Shown here piece after piece: positions 25,931 through 38,878 of a stretch of 64,000 bases of DNA. The stretch comes from Liolophura sinensis (taxonomy: Eukaryota; Mollusca; Polyplacophora; Chitonida; Chitonidae). Position numbers and translations under genes: made by a program. The notes under the pieces were generated by a model. The model made no database searches, was not told the origin of the DNA, and saw only the letters and a program-made list of their open reading frames with translations. The DNA is taken from NCBI RefSeq assembly GCF_032854445.1, contig NC_088295.1, positions 39,607,385-39,671,384 of the forward strand. Direction: 5' to 3'. The first letter of the stretch is position 1, and the number at the start of each line of letters is the position of its first letter.

Positions 25931-26733
25931 TTTCTTGTGAACTTAAATGTGGTTTATTTCTAAATAATCTATGTTTTCAAATACATCTGATGTAGTGAGA
26001 ACATAAAATTGCATATACGATGCCGGTAAACCGACTCAAGATGCAGTCGTTATGATAGGTGAGCGGTGATACTATGGATTATAGTAAGCTACAGCCTGTC
26101 TGCCATGCTGAACAATTCCCCCCCAATCAAACTGAGTATAGTGGTAGATACTTCAGGGAGTGAATATTTACTTGGGGAAAAGCATTCGATAACAGTATCA
26201 GTTTGACATCAAAGAAACTTGGTTTTTGCCCTATTGTTTTGAAAGCCCATGTGTGTAGCGTTTACGAAAGGAAAGGTGTTGAACCTGAGTACCCAACTGG
26301 GATACTTTTCGATGACAAGTTTTTGGATGGCAAGTGAAGTCACACTTTATGAATATATGATTAGATATGTTTTGTAGGTTCATTAAGACGACGTTTTTTT
26401 TTTCTCCGCGGGGGGGTTTGTCAGTGGGGCTTTGTCCGCCGGGGCTTTTATAGTGCATTCTTGGATTTTCCGGCTTTGCTAGGCCTAGAATACAAATTCA
26501 AAAAAAGCTGGGTTACATATATTTTCTTAAATGTGTCATCCTGACAATGTAACTAAACTGCTACAATGGGAAAAATGTCTAGTCTGTATTTACCTCAGTG
26601 CTTTATTTAACCCGATGCACACCAGTATAATAAACGGCTATCAAGCTTCGCTTTTAGACATGGTATACGTTATTAAAACTGGGCTTAAAACAGTTATGAT
26701 TTTCACTTTGTGCCAGCACGCACGGGCATTCTA

Positions 26734-26936
26734 TAAAGAGTGAGTGACTGCTTGGCGTTTAACGTCGTACTCAACAACTTTTCAGTCATATGACGACGAA
26801 GGAATCCGTACAGTGCATGTAATGTGCCTCCTTGTTGCAGGATGGATTTCCACCTCTCTTTTATCTGGCGCTTTACTGAGACTGCTTTACTGAGACGCCT
26901 TACCGAAGGCAAGTAAACCACCCCACAATGCAGAAT
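26734..26936 (-). mobile_element. tRNA-derived SINE, family 2, truncated head
   Basis: A short TGAG tail at the left, TTTAACGTCGTACTCAAC, and the CCTCCTTGTTGCAGGATGG body. It is bounded by GCATTCTA at 26726-26733 and 26937-26944. About 150 bases of the head are missing. Confidence 0.75.
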
Positions 26937-26999
26937 GCATTCTACCACGACAGTATAAGACTTTTATTTATTTACTTATTTTACAGGTCTTTTACGTAG

Positions 27000-28060
27000 T
27001 GCTCAAGAATACTTCACGTGTATGAAATAAATGAAAATAAGCGGCAAGAATTATAGTGTGAAAAAAACGCACAGTGCCAGGAGCAAACCCTTGACCATCC
27101 TGTGTATAAAACCTGCACCGTGAACATTGAATGAACTTAACGAACCAAAGAGTTAATATCAGATCAATGTAGTTCTAGGAAATGATGACCCTTCCGCGAT
27201 GTAAACTGTATGCAGTATCAACACTGAATATAAACTCACGCCATGCAGTTTTCGTGGAGTTCAAGACGAACTTCAACATGACAAGGGAGGCAACTCTTTA
27301 CATGGTTTAAATTCATTGTTTCTTACAGAGTAGTCTAGAGTAAACAAGTCGGTTGTTGAACACACAACTGCGACTAAAGTACGCGATTTTGCTCTGCAAA
27401 TCTAGTACTTAACCATCTGTACTTCTGATTTGACACAGAGTGCTATCTCCACGCCTTTTATTCCAGGGTGAAAACTGCTTACCTCTTAGTTTGTAAAACT
27501 GTCTGGTACTTTAAGTTAGATAATACGTATATACAGTGTGTTAGGTCTATAGGGCCTATATATAGTCTATGTGGTTAATTAACTTGGTGTAATTAAACCA
27601 GCTGTATGCTGTTTACTAGTGTAAATTGACCATACATGTATGTCTTTTATACAGCCTTAATATTAATATAATATAATATACACCATATTGTACGTAAAGA
27701 GTAGCCGAAATTTACATCTTGAACTTGATCTCAGTCATCACAACTGACCTTCCAGTCAAAGCCATTGTGCTTTATTGGCGGCACGTCTAGCGAGCAGATC
27801 TCATTAAATCAACGTTTCGTAAATGACCAACGTGCATTTGCTATAGATAAAACTTGGCAAGGTCTTTTTTTCATATATATCAATCATCCTGGTGTAATGA
27901 TTAAAGAAAAAACTAAACACGCGTAAACACTTTAACTTGAAAGAATTTTTAATTAAACCTGATATATGTCCCTTTGTCAAAACTTAATCCGAAAAAAGTG
28001 TGGATTTAGGTATTCATTTTAGCGGGTTATATCCACCTGCACAGACCCGGGTGTCTTTAT
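27000..28060. other. Intergenic and 3' flank of VWC copy A
   Basis: No separate gene is seen. The last few tens of bases (about 27995-28045) are similar to the 3' flank of VWC copy C near 38775-38815, including a GGATTT(A/G)GGTATTCAT motif, so they are probably the ancestral 3' UTR. Confidence 0.4.
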
Positions 28061-28071
28061 CAACCCGGGGT

Positions 28072-30221
28072 CTATCTGGGCCCCATGTGGTCAGTAGTAA
28101 CCTCTTCAGGGGCCTTCAGTGAGCAGACAGCCTGGATGTCAGACGGCCCAAGCCCCAGTCCGATTTCCGGCGTAGGACAGCGGCAGATTTTCTCCCCTTC
28201 CTCAACAGCTTGTCCCGCCGGAATGATCTTCCCACCCAGGTAGCAGTTAGGTCCTGCATGCACGGAGACATGAAATACATTAGACTGCGCAAATAGAGGG
28301 CAGACGCGTTGTCAAAGTAGCAATTACAGGCATTGTGATTAACAAGTACAAAACTAATGTAACACGAAAGAATGCATATATACGACATTGCAATAGACCC
28401 TTTTTAGATGTGAACATGGAGGTATATATATACCCCCATGCTGCGACTAAGCAGACCTGTATTAGCATACCATATTTGCATACCAAATGACACGCACTGT
28501 ATCAGTAAGCGTATATGTATATGTGACGTACGGTAACTACCCCCCAGGCTCTGCCTGGATTTCTTCCACCATAATGCTGGCTGCCGTCGTATAAGTTAAA
28601 TATTTTTGAGTACGGCGTAAAACACCAATCAAATAATAAATAAAATAGGGTAACTACCATTTACAGCTAGTTTTATGTTACACGTGTCGGCATTATGGTT
28701 ACGGACACGTAATTTCTGTGGCAACTTTATAGCTCCGGGGACGTCATACATTTGCCATGGTATTTACATGTAGCCATGACGTTAAGAGCAGATTGCCTCA
28801 CTGGCCCACAGGCTGCACGAAGATAAACAGACTATACTGATGACATATCATAACACAAACAAAACTCTTTGGGAAAAATTGTATCAGCAACGAATCAAGT
28901 CTATAGCTTGGTCATGTAATAAGAATCATACTCTAATCTCTACAGTATGTAGCACGTTACCAAAGATTAGAGCTGTGTTGCTTTTGGGCGTGTATATGTA
29001 TCTTTTGGAACTGTCGCATGGGTCAGGAGGTAAGTACGTGTTACCAGCGGGTAATCTGTTGTTCCCATTTAAATAACAGGGGAATGCTATACATATAATT
29101 GTCTCATTTGACTTCTCAATATTTGTGGGTTTATAGTGCGTGAGTGCTTGGGGTTTAACGTCGTACTCAACAATTTTTCAGTCATATGACGACGAAGGAA
29201 TCATTAGGGTGCATGTACGTGTAACGTGCCTCCTTGTTGCAGGACGGATTTCCACCGCTCTTTTATTTAGTGCTGCTTCACTGAGACGACTTACCGAAGG
29301 CAAGTAAGCCGCCCCGCCCGAGCCATTATACTGATACGAGTCAACCAGTCGTTGCACTATCCCCTTCATGCTGAACGCCAAGCGAGGAAGTTACAACTTC
29401 CTCTTTTAAAGTCTTAGGTGTGACTCGATCAAGGATTGATCCTGGATCTACCGGTCCCGAAGAGGACGCTCTACCAACTGTGTGGGTTTATAGAGTCACC
29501 TAGGTCAGTTAACGATGTCGCCATATGTCATTTCGATTTTGTGGTGGCAAAGGCCAAGGTATAATATGAATTATACATCAGGTAAAAAATCACGCCATTG
29601 GCTTGATAACGCTCTTAGAATCGAGACTGAAGCGTTTGTATCTAATAAACTCAAACGTTGCATCCAATAGCAATGCGTTATTCTCTTACCACGTGAAAGA
29701 TTCTGAACACACAACAAGCAACAACGTCATTTTTTCAAGCTATAGGCCTTTCTATATATATTTTATTCAGCTGGCCAGATAAAACGTCAACTCTGTTAAG
29801 TACACAATTAAATGTCGTGTGTGAAAGATCAAATTCTTTTATGTTAAAAACATTTCATATATAATTGCAAATTTAAGATGGTTGTGTTTTTTTTTTCTTA
29901 ACCACTCGATATGGCTACGTGTTTGTTACCGTACAAACCGGTCTAACACTAACCGTTGGGGCAGGTGGCGCAGCACTGGTCTGGCTTACGAACGGCATCC
30001 ACGCACTGGGGCATCATACAATCCACGATGGCACAGTAAGTCTGCCCTCCTTCCTCTGGACACACGCAATGTTCACACGGGACGGGTTGGAAATGTGCCC
30101 CGGGAGGGTAAACTTGACCATTGTAATGTCGACACCCCACGGGTGGTGTGGTGGGTTGAATAACACTTGCAAAACCCAGGCATGGCAAAAGCAACAAGAA
30201 GCATGTTATAGTTGACATCAT
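28072..30221 (-). CDS. Secreted single-VWC-domain protein, copy A (intact)
   Basis: Two coding exons, 30221-29954 and 28253-28072, joined in phase 1 through a GTTAGT donor and a TGCATGCAG acceptor, encode 149 residues. The first in-frame ATG pair (MM) is taken as the start. Residues 3-19 are a hydrophobic signal peptide (TCFLLLLPCLGFA). Residues 30-87 form a ten-cysteine von Willebrand factor C module: C30, C49xxC52xC54, C63, C68, C73 and C83C84xxC87. Exon 2 adds four cysteines (C93, C113xC115, C133) resembling the first half of a second VWC module. The ending is short and polar. VWC proteins are extracellular, and many bind BMP-type ligands or matrix; which applies here cannot be told from sequence. 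It is one of three tandem copies. The intron carries two SINEs, which explains its 1.7 kb length against 301 bases in copy C. Confidence 0.88.
28542..28648 (+). mobile_element. SINE family 1, 5'-truncated, in intron of VWC copy A
   Basis: CATAATGCTGGCTGCC and GAGTACGGCGTAAAACACCA with an AAATA tail. It is bounded by an exact 10-bp duplication, GGTAACTACC (28532-28541 and 28649-28658). Only the 3' third of the SINE is present. Confidence 0.85.
29137..29480 (-). mobile_element. tRNA-derived SINE, family 2, in intron of VWC copy A
   Basis: Nearly full length: a short TGAG tail at the left and the tRNA-like head at the right, cut at ACCAACTG. It is bounded by an exact 13-bp duplication, TGTGGGTTTATAG (29124-29136 and 29481-29493). 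It lies in the same strand sense as the host gene. Confidence 0.9.
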
Positions 30222-30229
30222 TTTGGCCT

Positions 30230-30385
30230 TCAACCTCTTCAAGAACAAAGAACTTCAGCTAGATACTAGGAATATGTTTTTTGATGTGATTGTTGGAATG
30301 ATAGCGGGGGCAGGACCTTGCCGTTAGGGTCACGATTCTTTGCCGTGTACAGATGTTAGCATTCTCAGAGAGATAAGTTAGTGAG
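30230..30385 (-). promoter_or_regulatory. Conserved 5' flank of VWC copy A
   Basis: The bases upstream of the start align with those upstream of copy C (39615-39775) and more weakly of copy B (35605-35725). Shared blocks on the plus strand include AGGAATATGTTT/AAGAATATGTTT, TGTTGGAATGATA and GTTAGGGTCACG. This is likely 5' UTR and core promoter carried along in the duplication. Copies B and C have a TTATAT element about 170 and 150 bases upstream of the ATG; copy A has TTATCT there. Confidence 0.5.
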
Positions 30386-30487
30386 GGTTGTATAGACCTG
30401 ATTCAACCCGGAGAGAACAGATATCCTACAGTGTGTTGTTTGCGTGATGGGATTACGCACCGAATCTTAAATTTATTTGTCTGTATT

Positions 30488-30572
30488 TGGTTGGTGTTTA
30501 CATCGTACTGAAGAATATTTGACTTATACGACGGTGGTCACCATTGTGGTGGCAGGAAACCAAAGGAACCCG
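30488..30572 (-). mobile_element. SINE family 1 remnant
   Basis: Diverged TTGGTGTTTACATCGTACTG and GACTTATACGACGG blocks match the 3' part of family 1 on the minus strand. Confidence 0.6.
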
Positions 30573-31190
30573 AATCTTAAATACCAATCTTGTTGATAAC
30601 AACCCCATGAGTGTGTGTTTTATACTGCTGCAATCAAACTCATATACGTCAGATAGGAATACCAAACTTTAGCCAAGATTTTTTGTAAATTTTCAAAATA
30701 TCAAAAAAGTTTCCATTGTTGTTGAACGCCATGCTCAAACAATTAACCTACTATTCCACGTGTTACATGCATGTATGTATGCCAAATTTGTGGACAGCAA
30801 AAGGCCTCCAGCGAGCTTTATGTAAGATTACATACGTCATGCACGTGAATACACTGAAAAACGCTAATTGCTACAAAGGCCCCACGAACATTTGGAACAG
30901 GTGTAGTCTGTTCTTGTCGCACAGAAGTCGGTAACGTGTTATATGATTAGAAGTGGTCACAGTGTGTTGGCCCTTCACATTTCATTTAGATAACCGAATG
31001 TCAGGCTCATTACACCAACTACACGCAAATCGCCACTTTTAGTCTATGTTTAAATTATTTACGACCTACGAGTTAATTGAAAAATGATGGCTGCTACCAT
31101 CTTTATTTACTACTTCTTACCTATTACTGGTGTTTTCGGTTATTTCTGACATGGGTCTTACGACTATGGACTTGGAACAGTCGGACTTGA
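30573..31190. other. No gene seen
   Basis: AT-rich non-coding DNA with no recognised repeat. Confidence 0.3.
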
Positions 31191-31194
31191 AGCT

Positions 31195-31790
31195 GAGGTT
31201 TAGCAGCACAACCCATTTTGGCACTTCCAGATTTCAATCGCCCGTTTCAACTTCATACTGACACAAGCTTAAAAGCCGCTGGGGCTGTAATTTCACAAAT
31301 ACAGAATGGCACTGAGCGTGTGAAACCACATGCCCCTGATTTGGATACCGAACTGCTGAGACATTCCTTGCTTCATTCTGTCAACAATGACAACAGCTTC
31401 TCTTTGTATGAATCTCGCCTTCTTTTTGTCTTTCTGACTTCTTATATATACTTTCTAAGTTCATTGGTTGTTTGTGTTGAACGTTGTTTGGGAAATCGGT
31501 TTTGCGATTACTGATCCAATCAATAATCACGGTTGACGGTTAGTATATGAATGTCTCTTCCGACGCCAAAGGTTCTCAATAACGCAGAACACCACTATCC
31601 TGTCACCATGTGGGCTTGTATAGTTTTCAGGCCTTATCTGTATTGGACGCCAGTTTCCTCCCGTTACGGACTACAAATCTCGTACATGCCTGCCTCTGCA
31701 ACCACAAACACCTGATTTCTAGACTCACTAGATGGGATTTGGAAATGCAGGAATATCAGAATGACATCGATCCAATATGGCTCGGGTATT
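31195..31790 (+). pseudogene. Ty3/gypsy-like pol relic (RNase H region)
   Basis: ALPDFNRPFQLHTDTSLKAA, then a disrupted stretch, then NAEHHYPVT, VFRPYLYW and RLTRWDLEMQEYQ in changing frames follow the order of the RT-connection and RNase H region of Ty3/gypsy polyproteins. A stretch of about 230 bp without homology (about 31330-31570) separates the first block from the rest and looks like an insertion. There are no LTRs or integrase here. It is dead. Confidence 0.75.
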
Positions 31791-31799
31791 ACGAAAAAC

Positions 31800-34630
31800 T
31801 ATGGAGTTTTCACCGGTTACATGTTTCTTCTTTTCCAGTTGTCAAACTCTCGTCTCTTCTCTGGTTTTACTCTGCATACTGTCTATACACTAGTCCTTTA
31901 TCATGTCAATTCACCTCCTAGCTGTTTATGTAAATGCTTCAAAACTAGCAGCTTATACATCCGTGCATCATGCATGCAAAGCAAAATTACGTAATGAAAT
32001 ACACTGATAGCAATTTGACATTTTGGAGTTACCCAAAATACCGTGTTGTAATCCCATTTACTAAGCGTATTACATTAAAGAAACACTAAAAAAAACAACA
32101 AAAACAAAACCAAAAACAAAACAACAGACAAACCCAAATACAGATGCTTTATCGCGCATTTAATTCCGTATTTCCATGCAACCCAAAATTTAGTCTCCAG
32201 TGCTTACGACAGCAATTGTTACCTCTTGGCATCATATTCACGGTATGAGCGAACAGCCCAAACAGCCTGGAAGATAGTGTTATACGAATAGGGGAGTTTC
32301 GAGTTTAAACTCTTGTATAGGTAAAGGTAGATAAAGCCCTAATGTATCATGCCACCCGTCAGAAATAACAAAGATATCTGGAAAAAGTTTCACTAACGAT
32401 GGAGAAAATGGAGAAGCTGAAGAGGTGACGTGCCTCGGGAACATGTCTAGATAAATGATCGGTAAAATGATGTCAACAAAGGCTGTCTAACATTTTCACA
32501 AGTCACTTCATAGAGTAGGGCTGTTTTTACCTCTAGAATGAACATAAAGTTTGCCACTATATATATATACAGCAAAAATGATATAGGACACAGTTATCAC
32601 ACAAAAATATGTAAAAAAATTCCACAAGTTTTGAAAGCCGAGAAGATAAGCCAAGAAGTTCAGCATTTGGGAATATGGCACTGACGGACAATTCACTCCG
32701 AGTAGCCATGTTGTAGAAGCCCTTCTGAACTTGGCCAATCACTAGCGCTGAAAGCGTCACGTGGTAATTAGCTGTCACGTCAAAAAACCTATTATCTCTC
32801 GGTTGTCAGTGTGGTTTCTTAGAGCGGATAGACAGATATCGATGCAATAAGTTGGATTTTGCGGTTAGTTTAAGTGTTAAACTGATGCATTTTGGATCAC
32901 ACGTTTATTAACCTGGAATTGAGAACGGCTGTCCATGTCACAGTGAGTGCGTGTTGGTCAGATACTGCAGTAACTTGTCAGGGTGATCTGGCAAGAAAAG
33001 CGCCCCCCCCCCCACCCGAGAGTCATATGTTTGAAGAAATATATTGTGGCGTTGCAATATGGTTCTTTAACAAAGCCAGATTTATTACGACAATATCTTC
33101 CAGAAATCTGCATGAAACATTCTGTTATAAATCAGAAGGTCCTGTTATCTTCGGTAAATTCCCTGATGTCGGTACAGCCACCTACCTAGGTCTAATGCAG
33201 GTCGAAGACGAGGACGTGCAGAACTACTAAAACACAACGCTTGTGCCCAGGAAGATTGCCTAGATCGAGCGCCAGGCTAAAAGAAATATCGGCCCTTTGA
33301 AAACAGGACCAAACTGATACTCCTTGGTTGGGTATCAGGCGTCTATGTTTGTATTTTCTCATTGGCATATTGTTTAATACCGATGGTAGAGGAAAGCTCC
33401 TTGGTTTTGTGACGTCACTCTGGATAGGTATAACATGGCAAAATGACGTCACCAAATGAGTGGCTAGGTACTGACGATCGTTTGCTATTTATTTTGTGGA
33501 TAAGAGGTGTAGAATTTTTTTTACAATATTTATAGAACATTTCTGGAATACTACTTTATTAATTAATTCAGCTTTAGTTGCTGACGTTATGTTCACTTTA
33601 ACGACAAAGTAGTTTGAATTCGAAACTCTCCTTTGTTATGGACTGGGTAAACAGTCGTCGGAAGCTAGAGTATGATGTAAATTGCCAAGAGGCTGAATTT
33701 CACCCGTTACGTGTGACCATCTGCTAACTATCACACAGTCGTAGCTGCTCTGGTTTTACTGTCTAGGCTGTACGTCTTTTGTATTGTGAAGAAAAAAATG
33801 CAAAATACACAGTACAAATAAATGAACAGAGAGTGGTTTGTTGATGTACCAAACATCCCCAATTCGAGATGTTTTGGCTGCCACTCATGACAGCCTGATA
33901 TTTGATCAGTCATAAATCAGGAACAAAAACCACTGGTATCATTCACTATGAAGAAACAGTGTCAAGCTCCAAGTATTGTGCCATAAGGAAATCTGTCACA
34001 CGGTTTGGCCATTTAACTCAAAATTCGCAAGGAGATCGTTCGGATTCGTTGCGACGATTTTCCAAGGTTCACTGTCTACACCTCAGCGTCAGAATTATGG
34101 CGTATATCCTCGCCCTTAAGTTTATGAAGTATCAAGAAGCCTACGCCTTGTATTAGGTGGTTTTGGAATGGGTTTGTAGAATAGGAACGCTGTTTTATAA
34201 TCTACTAATATCTGGCTTGAAGATTATATTATCATATTAAGAGTCTTGTACAGTCGCCGATTGCCTAATGGAAAAATTCCACCTCACTTTAACCTCCTTG
34301 GAATTCTCCATAGTGATAAAGGAGTTAACATTGCATAGAATGATCACAACGCTCTGTTGCTACTTGCACACCAAGATGCAAGAAGGAAACCACCCCACTT
34401 CACATGACAACCTTCCAGACTTAAATTAGTGATTAACCCAACTCAACCTTCCCGATCAAAACCTTTAAGGTCGCTCAGTGAATGGCCATTAAATTAACGG
34501 TACACGAACAACGATGCAAAGTGTGTTGCAGACAAACTTTTCACCTTTTCCTTCTCTGACAGATCACTCACCACGTTATACTGATTACAAATTCAAAGAA
34601 TTGAGATAGTTCTATTTATGGATTTCGCTA
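31800..34630. other. Intergenic, no confirmed gene
   Basis: An A-rich stretch lies at 32085-32130. The open frame at 32892-33230 (112 codons) has a low-complexity proline run from a C-tract and matches no family I recognise, so I leave it out. Confidence 0.4.
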
Positions 34631-34639
34631 TCACTCCGT

Positions 34640-35598
34640 TGTGGGTTATATTCATCTTAATCAAGTTAAGATCTATACGTGCCCGACGTGATAGTAACCG
34701 GTTTAGTGAAAGTATGGCGATGATTAACAAATGACAACAAAAGCACAAATAACGAGTCTATAACACGGAAGTACACAGTATAAGACAAAAACTTTTCATT
34801 TAAATGATCAAATTCTTCACGTCCCCTACCAACTTGGATCAAGCACCATAAGGTCAACAGTACAGTGAGGTTAAATGCAATTTATTAGTCATCACTGGTC
34901 TAGAATTACATAAAATGACTTCGGTGACTCATAGTTCATCAGGAGAATCTATGCAGATATAAAATACGAAAGACATCAGCATGGAGAGTAAAACTTGAGC
35001 AGCGAGTGTGATATACTAGCAGTTGGCAAATGGTAACGGCGTTATGTCAATTTTTTTCCAGTTACAGGGCTTTGTCCAACTAATTCTCTCACGTGATGTT
35101 GCTATATTTGAGGATGTCGGCAGAGCCACGGGTGGCTTAACCAAAATAAACTCACAGGCTCCTGTCTGCATATGAGGTAGAGCTTCAACGAACTTTCTTC
35201 TTCTATAAGCTATTTGCATTTGTGGTAGCAAGGAGTACAGATACTGTGAAGTATGAAAAGACTCGTACATATCATAGGCAATGTAATTGTTTCAAGCTAG
35301 GCTCGCGTATGTAGTATTTAACAGTGAACGGGCTTATATTCAACACTAAGGCTGTGACAGCAGCACGACAAACAGCGCCCACAAGCTGTTGGTTCTATCA
35401 GTCTATGTTGATGACAAAAGCAATGGGTGCATGGGGTGCATGGGCTGAAACCTTGGCCCCAGGAGCGTTAACTTGGGCATTGTCACGTTGGCAGCCCACG
35501 GGCGCTGGTGGTGTAGTTGGGTATTCTGTGGTAATGTGAATAACACTGGCAAAGTCCAAGCAAGGGAAAAACGATAAGACGCCTGTACAAAGTGACAT
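34640..35598 (-). pseudogene. VWC protein, copy B (decayed)
   Basis: The start at 35598 and the signal peptide (MSLCTGVLSFFPCLDFASV) are preserved. The linker ITTEYPTTPPAPVGC matches copies A and C up to the first VWC cysteine. Around 35450 the frame shifts: the annotated frame then stops at 35398. A second frame recovers a cysteine-rich stretch (CTHCFC, ACGRC, CCC) that aligns loosely with the rest of the module, with material missing. The exon 1 donor GTTAGT is CTTAGT here. Downstream, the intron aligns with copy C (near 35210-35250 and 34695-34740). It then passes within about 50 bases into the 3' flank (GTTGTGGGTTATATTCATC at 34637), so exon 2 has been deleted. The open frame at 35016-35270 falls in the former intron. 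Confidence 0.75.
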
Positions 35599-36234
35599 GA
35601 TTTTAGCTTTGGGCTCCTTCAAGTTAAAGAGCTTTGATTAGATAGTTAGGGTCATGTTTCTTTGCGATGTTCATGCAGGTGATCGCGTTCTCAGTGTCAT
35701 ATAAGAGTGTTACATATGTTCATAACCGATTTGACTTTTAAGTAAATCTTAATGATCTGGTTAGCGGTTTTGGAAATCCCCTCAACAATTAAAAACCTCC
35801 ATTTTTTCACCGCCATGTCGTACACTGTCGCAGATTTTCACTTTCTCACATTTTGATATAATGTGGCGTCTAATCTGTGTTTAAGTTGGATAAATATCTT
35901 TGCTTTGCAATGACGGAATATATGAAGAATCCTCAGTTTATATAATTTTATAGAAACCTGTGTTTGCTCAGTCAAAAGTCCTACATTCTGTAATATGCCT
36001 CTAATCTTTCTGAGTTATCTCCCTTCAGTCTGAAATGAGAAGCCATTGGAAAAACACCGTCAGCGAAAGAGCACACTTCCGGAAACTAAAAAAGCTTTGC
36101 TCCTCGATCGTAATCGTTGCTGCTTGCACCAGAGACACAGTCCGTTAAACATTTGGAATTCAGCCTGAAATGATAATATCCTCGTGATATGTGGAGTTGT
36201 TAGCTTCACCGGAATAGTCGAACCGGTGGTTTGA

Positions 36235-36350
36235 TAAAATCGGTATGAAGTACTTATTTTCTTAATTGGAGTACTCAACAATATTTCATTGTATACGAAA
36301 GCGGCCAACATTATGGTGGGAGGAAAGCAGACAGTAGAGGAAGCCAGAAT
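36235..36350 (-). mobile_element. SINE family 1 remnant
   Basis: GAGTACTCAACAATATTTCA and GCCAACATTATGGTGGGAGG are diverged family 1 blocks on the minus strand. The head is missing. Confidence 0.5.
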
Positions 36351-36463
36351 GAACTGGAATTGAAATCACATACAATCGTTTCCCCTCCCCAACCCTAGCA
36401 ATAAGTAATGTTTATTAATTATCATGATGGTGTCTATAGGAATATGTTACACGACACTGAAAT

Positions 36464-36494
<31 letters not shown>

Positions 36495-36667
36495 AGCACA
36501 TTCGGAATAGAACGGGCTTCATCTGCAAGACGAGAGATGAAAACTGATTTAACGTTCAAGACGTTCAGACTTTGCCAAATGTAGATGAAGACAAATGTAT
36601 GGTTATTAGTGTAGGGATTGTCCCCATTGAATGGCATCTTGGGTTGCCATATTGAAAACTTCAGTAA

Positions 36668-36960
36668 GACAAGCAGATCCAGATGGCGGCCGCTGTATGG
36701 TAGACTGAAAATGTTCTATTCTTGGCACTTTACATGATCGTTTTGAGTTAAGATAACTTAATAGTAGGTTAGTTATTTTGTAGGAATATTCAGTTGACCA
36801 AGTTTAATGCTAGTAAGGTTTTAATGTGTCTGTAAACTGCGATAAATAATCCTTACCGCACCGTACATCTGACACATTTGAGTCCGTTTTTACCCGCAAC
36901 TCTCACAACTGTGTTGCTCCAGTGAGACTTACCTAACTTCGCAACTATGTACAAAACAGA
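36668..36960 (+). repeat. Dispersed repeat shared with 18985-19200
   Basis: See the partner copy. Shared blocks include GGCGGCCGC(C/T)GTA and CCAGTGAGACTTACC. Non-coding. Confidence 0.45.
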
Positions 36961-37235
36961 TGCCAAAAATAGACGACTGCTGTACACGCTGTAATCGTAG
37001 TTACACATCGCCAAGTTACGTGTAAAAAACAAAGGATTCATACAAACCGGCATTTACTGGATGTCAGTCTTTAATTGTGTCCAGAATAAATCTGTTCAGT
37101 TCAAAACTGATTCTATGTTTAGAATGTATGTTTAGAAACAGACATTCGCATAACAGCCGTCTACCAAAATGGAGGTTCCAGGTCAATATCTGCATTGGCA
37201 AATTCCAAAAAGACGTTCAACACAAACCACCAAAG

Positions 37236-37497
37236 AATTAATTAATTTATTTATTTGATTGGTGCTTTACGCCGTACTCAAGAATATCTCACTTATATGA
37301 CGGAGGCCAGCATTATGGTTGGAGGTAGCTGGACAGAACCGAGGGAAACCAAAAACTATCCGCAAGCTGTTGGCAAACCTTCCCATGTACGGCCGGAGAG
37401 GAAGCCAGTATGAGTTGGACTTGAACTCAAAGCCATCGCATTGGTGGGAGGCTCTTGAGTCATGGCGCCGTGCTGGCATGCTAATCCCTCGGCTGAC
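37236..37497 (-). mobile_element. tRNA-derived SINE, family 1
   Basis: It has an AT-rich tail at the left and the TTTACGCCGTACTCAAGAAT and CAGCATTATGGTTGGAGG body. The head is at the right, with box B (GGACTTGAACTC on plus). The head is diverged, so this is an older copy. Confidence 0.85.
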
Positions 37498-37499
37498 TC

Positions 37500-38770
37500 G
37501 GATCGTTTGCTTTTTATTTTATTTAAACATTACATCATATATCATATATACATTCACCTATACATGGCTATAAGTACAAATCTGGGTGCCGAATCCGTTC
37601 TTACGTCGCCTTTTAGGGATTTGTATTTTCCAAACATTATGGAATAACAGCGACGAAATCTTATTTTATTGAGATAATCAGACAATAGTTTACACCTAAT
37701 ATATTGTCATCAAACATAAAATACGCACTATACCAATAAAATCAGCTAAATGGGGAAATTAGTAAGGGTTGTGAATGTACCAGCAAAACAAGAAGATTCA
37801 TTCATCATTCCTATATCCACGCATATATCATATACTCATGAGTCCATGGATTTGATCCCCTTTTCCTTCACCCAAAACCAAGACGCAGGAATAGAAGGTC
37901 GTCGAACAAAATTTCTCGAACAAAATATCTAGATCTAGAAGTAAATGACTTTATTGATAATAACTAATGTTATGGTGTAGTTCATTAAAATTATTAAGCC
38001 TACTTCAAATGACTTGACCATCGTTGAACACACTTTACAAGGGTTGGGTGGGATTTAACTGAAGTTAGGTACGTACGACCGCAGGACACCACATGATTTG
38101 TCTAAGTTGGCCATATTTCGTTGAAATAACGTTTATTAAAATAACTTGTGGCTTCCTACATTTAAAGCTCAATTACGTAAAAACATCTGTGCTTTCACTG
38201 CATTGGAGTCCTTCGTGAATATGGGCCTAGGTTAAGTTATAGGCCAAGGCTATGTATGTATACGACGTTCGTCGTGAGCAAGGTGTGAACTTAATATGAA
38301 TGTATATAATCAGTAATCAACTACATGTATACCACATCATGTATGTAAGTGTTGTGAAAACACCTCTGATATGAGGGATATATTTATTAGGCAAATAGCT
38401 ACAGCACACATCTGCCTCAGCGCCACACGGTGTATTTGTTGATACAGTCTTATGCTGTCGTTGCACTACCTACAAGCACCACGTGCGTCACTTCCGTTTT
38501 ATAAATTAGTTTATTAATCCGTTATATTAAAACTGATTTAAGAATGCGAGGGTTTTATGTTTGTGAAAGAGGACCTAGATATAAATGAAACCAAGTCAAA
38601 CATCGTTGGTCTTGTCCTTTAATCAACGTTACAAGTTGTGTGCTGTAGATCAACTTCGAAGCTTTTACCTTCGGGTATCATCATCTTGTCATATAGTTAT
38701 TACCAAGTAAAACTCACAGACGAGCTATAAAGAGAAAATTGGCGCATGTCTGTGCTAAAACATGAGTTCC
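37500..38770. other. Intergenic, no gene seen
   Basis: No coding signal, RNA gene or recognised repeat. Confidence 0.4.
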
Positions 38771-38878
38771 CGTTTTGGATTTGGGTATTCATCTGTTGTG
38801 GGGCATATCCATCTGTCATCTGTTTCTTATTCAGGACTAATGCATTTTCGTGTAGAAAGGAGTAAATGGATAAACGTT

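Noticed and set aside
32892-33230. 112-codon open frame
   Set aside because: It contains a proline run from a C-tract and no recognisable domain or splice context.
35016-35270. 84-codon open frame near VWC copy B
   Set aside because: It falls in the former intron, which aligns with the intron of copy C.
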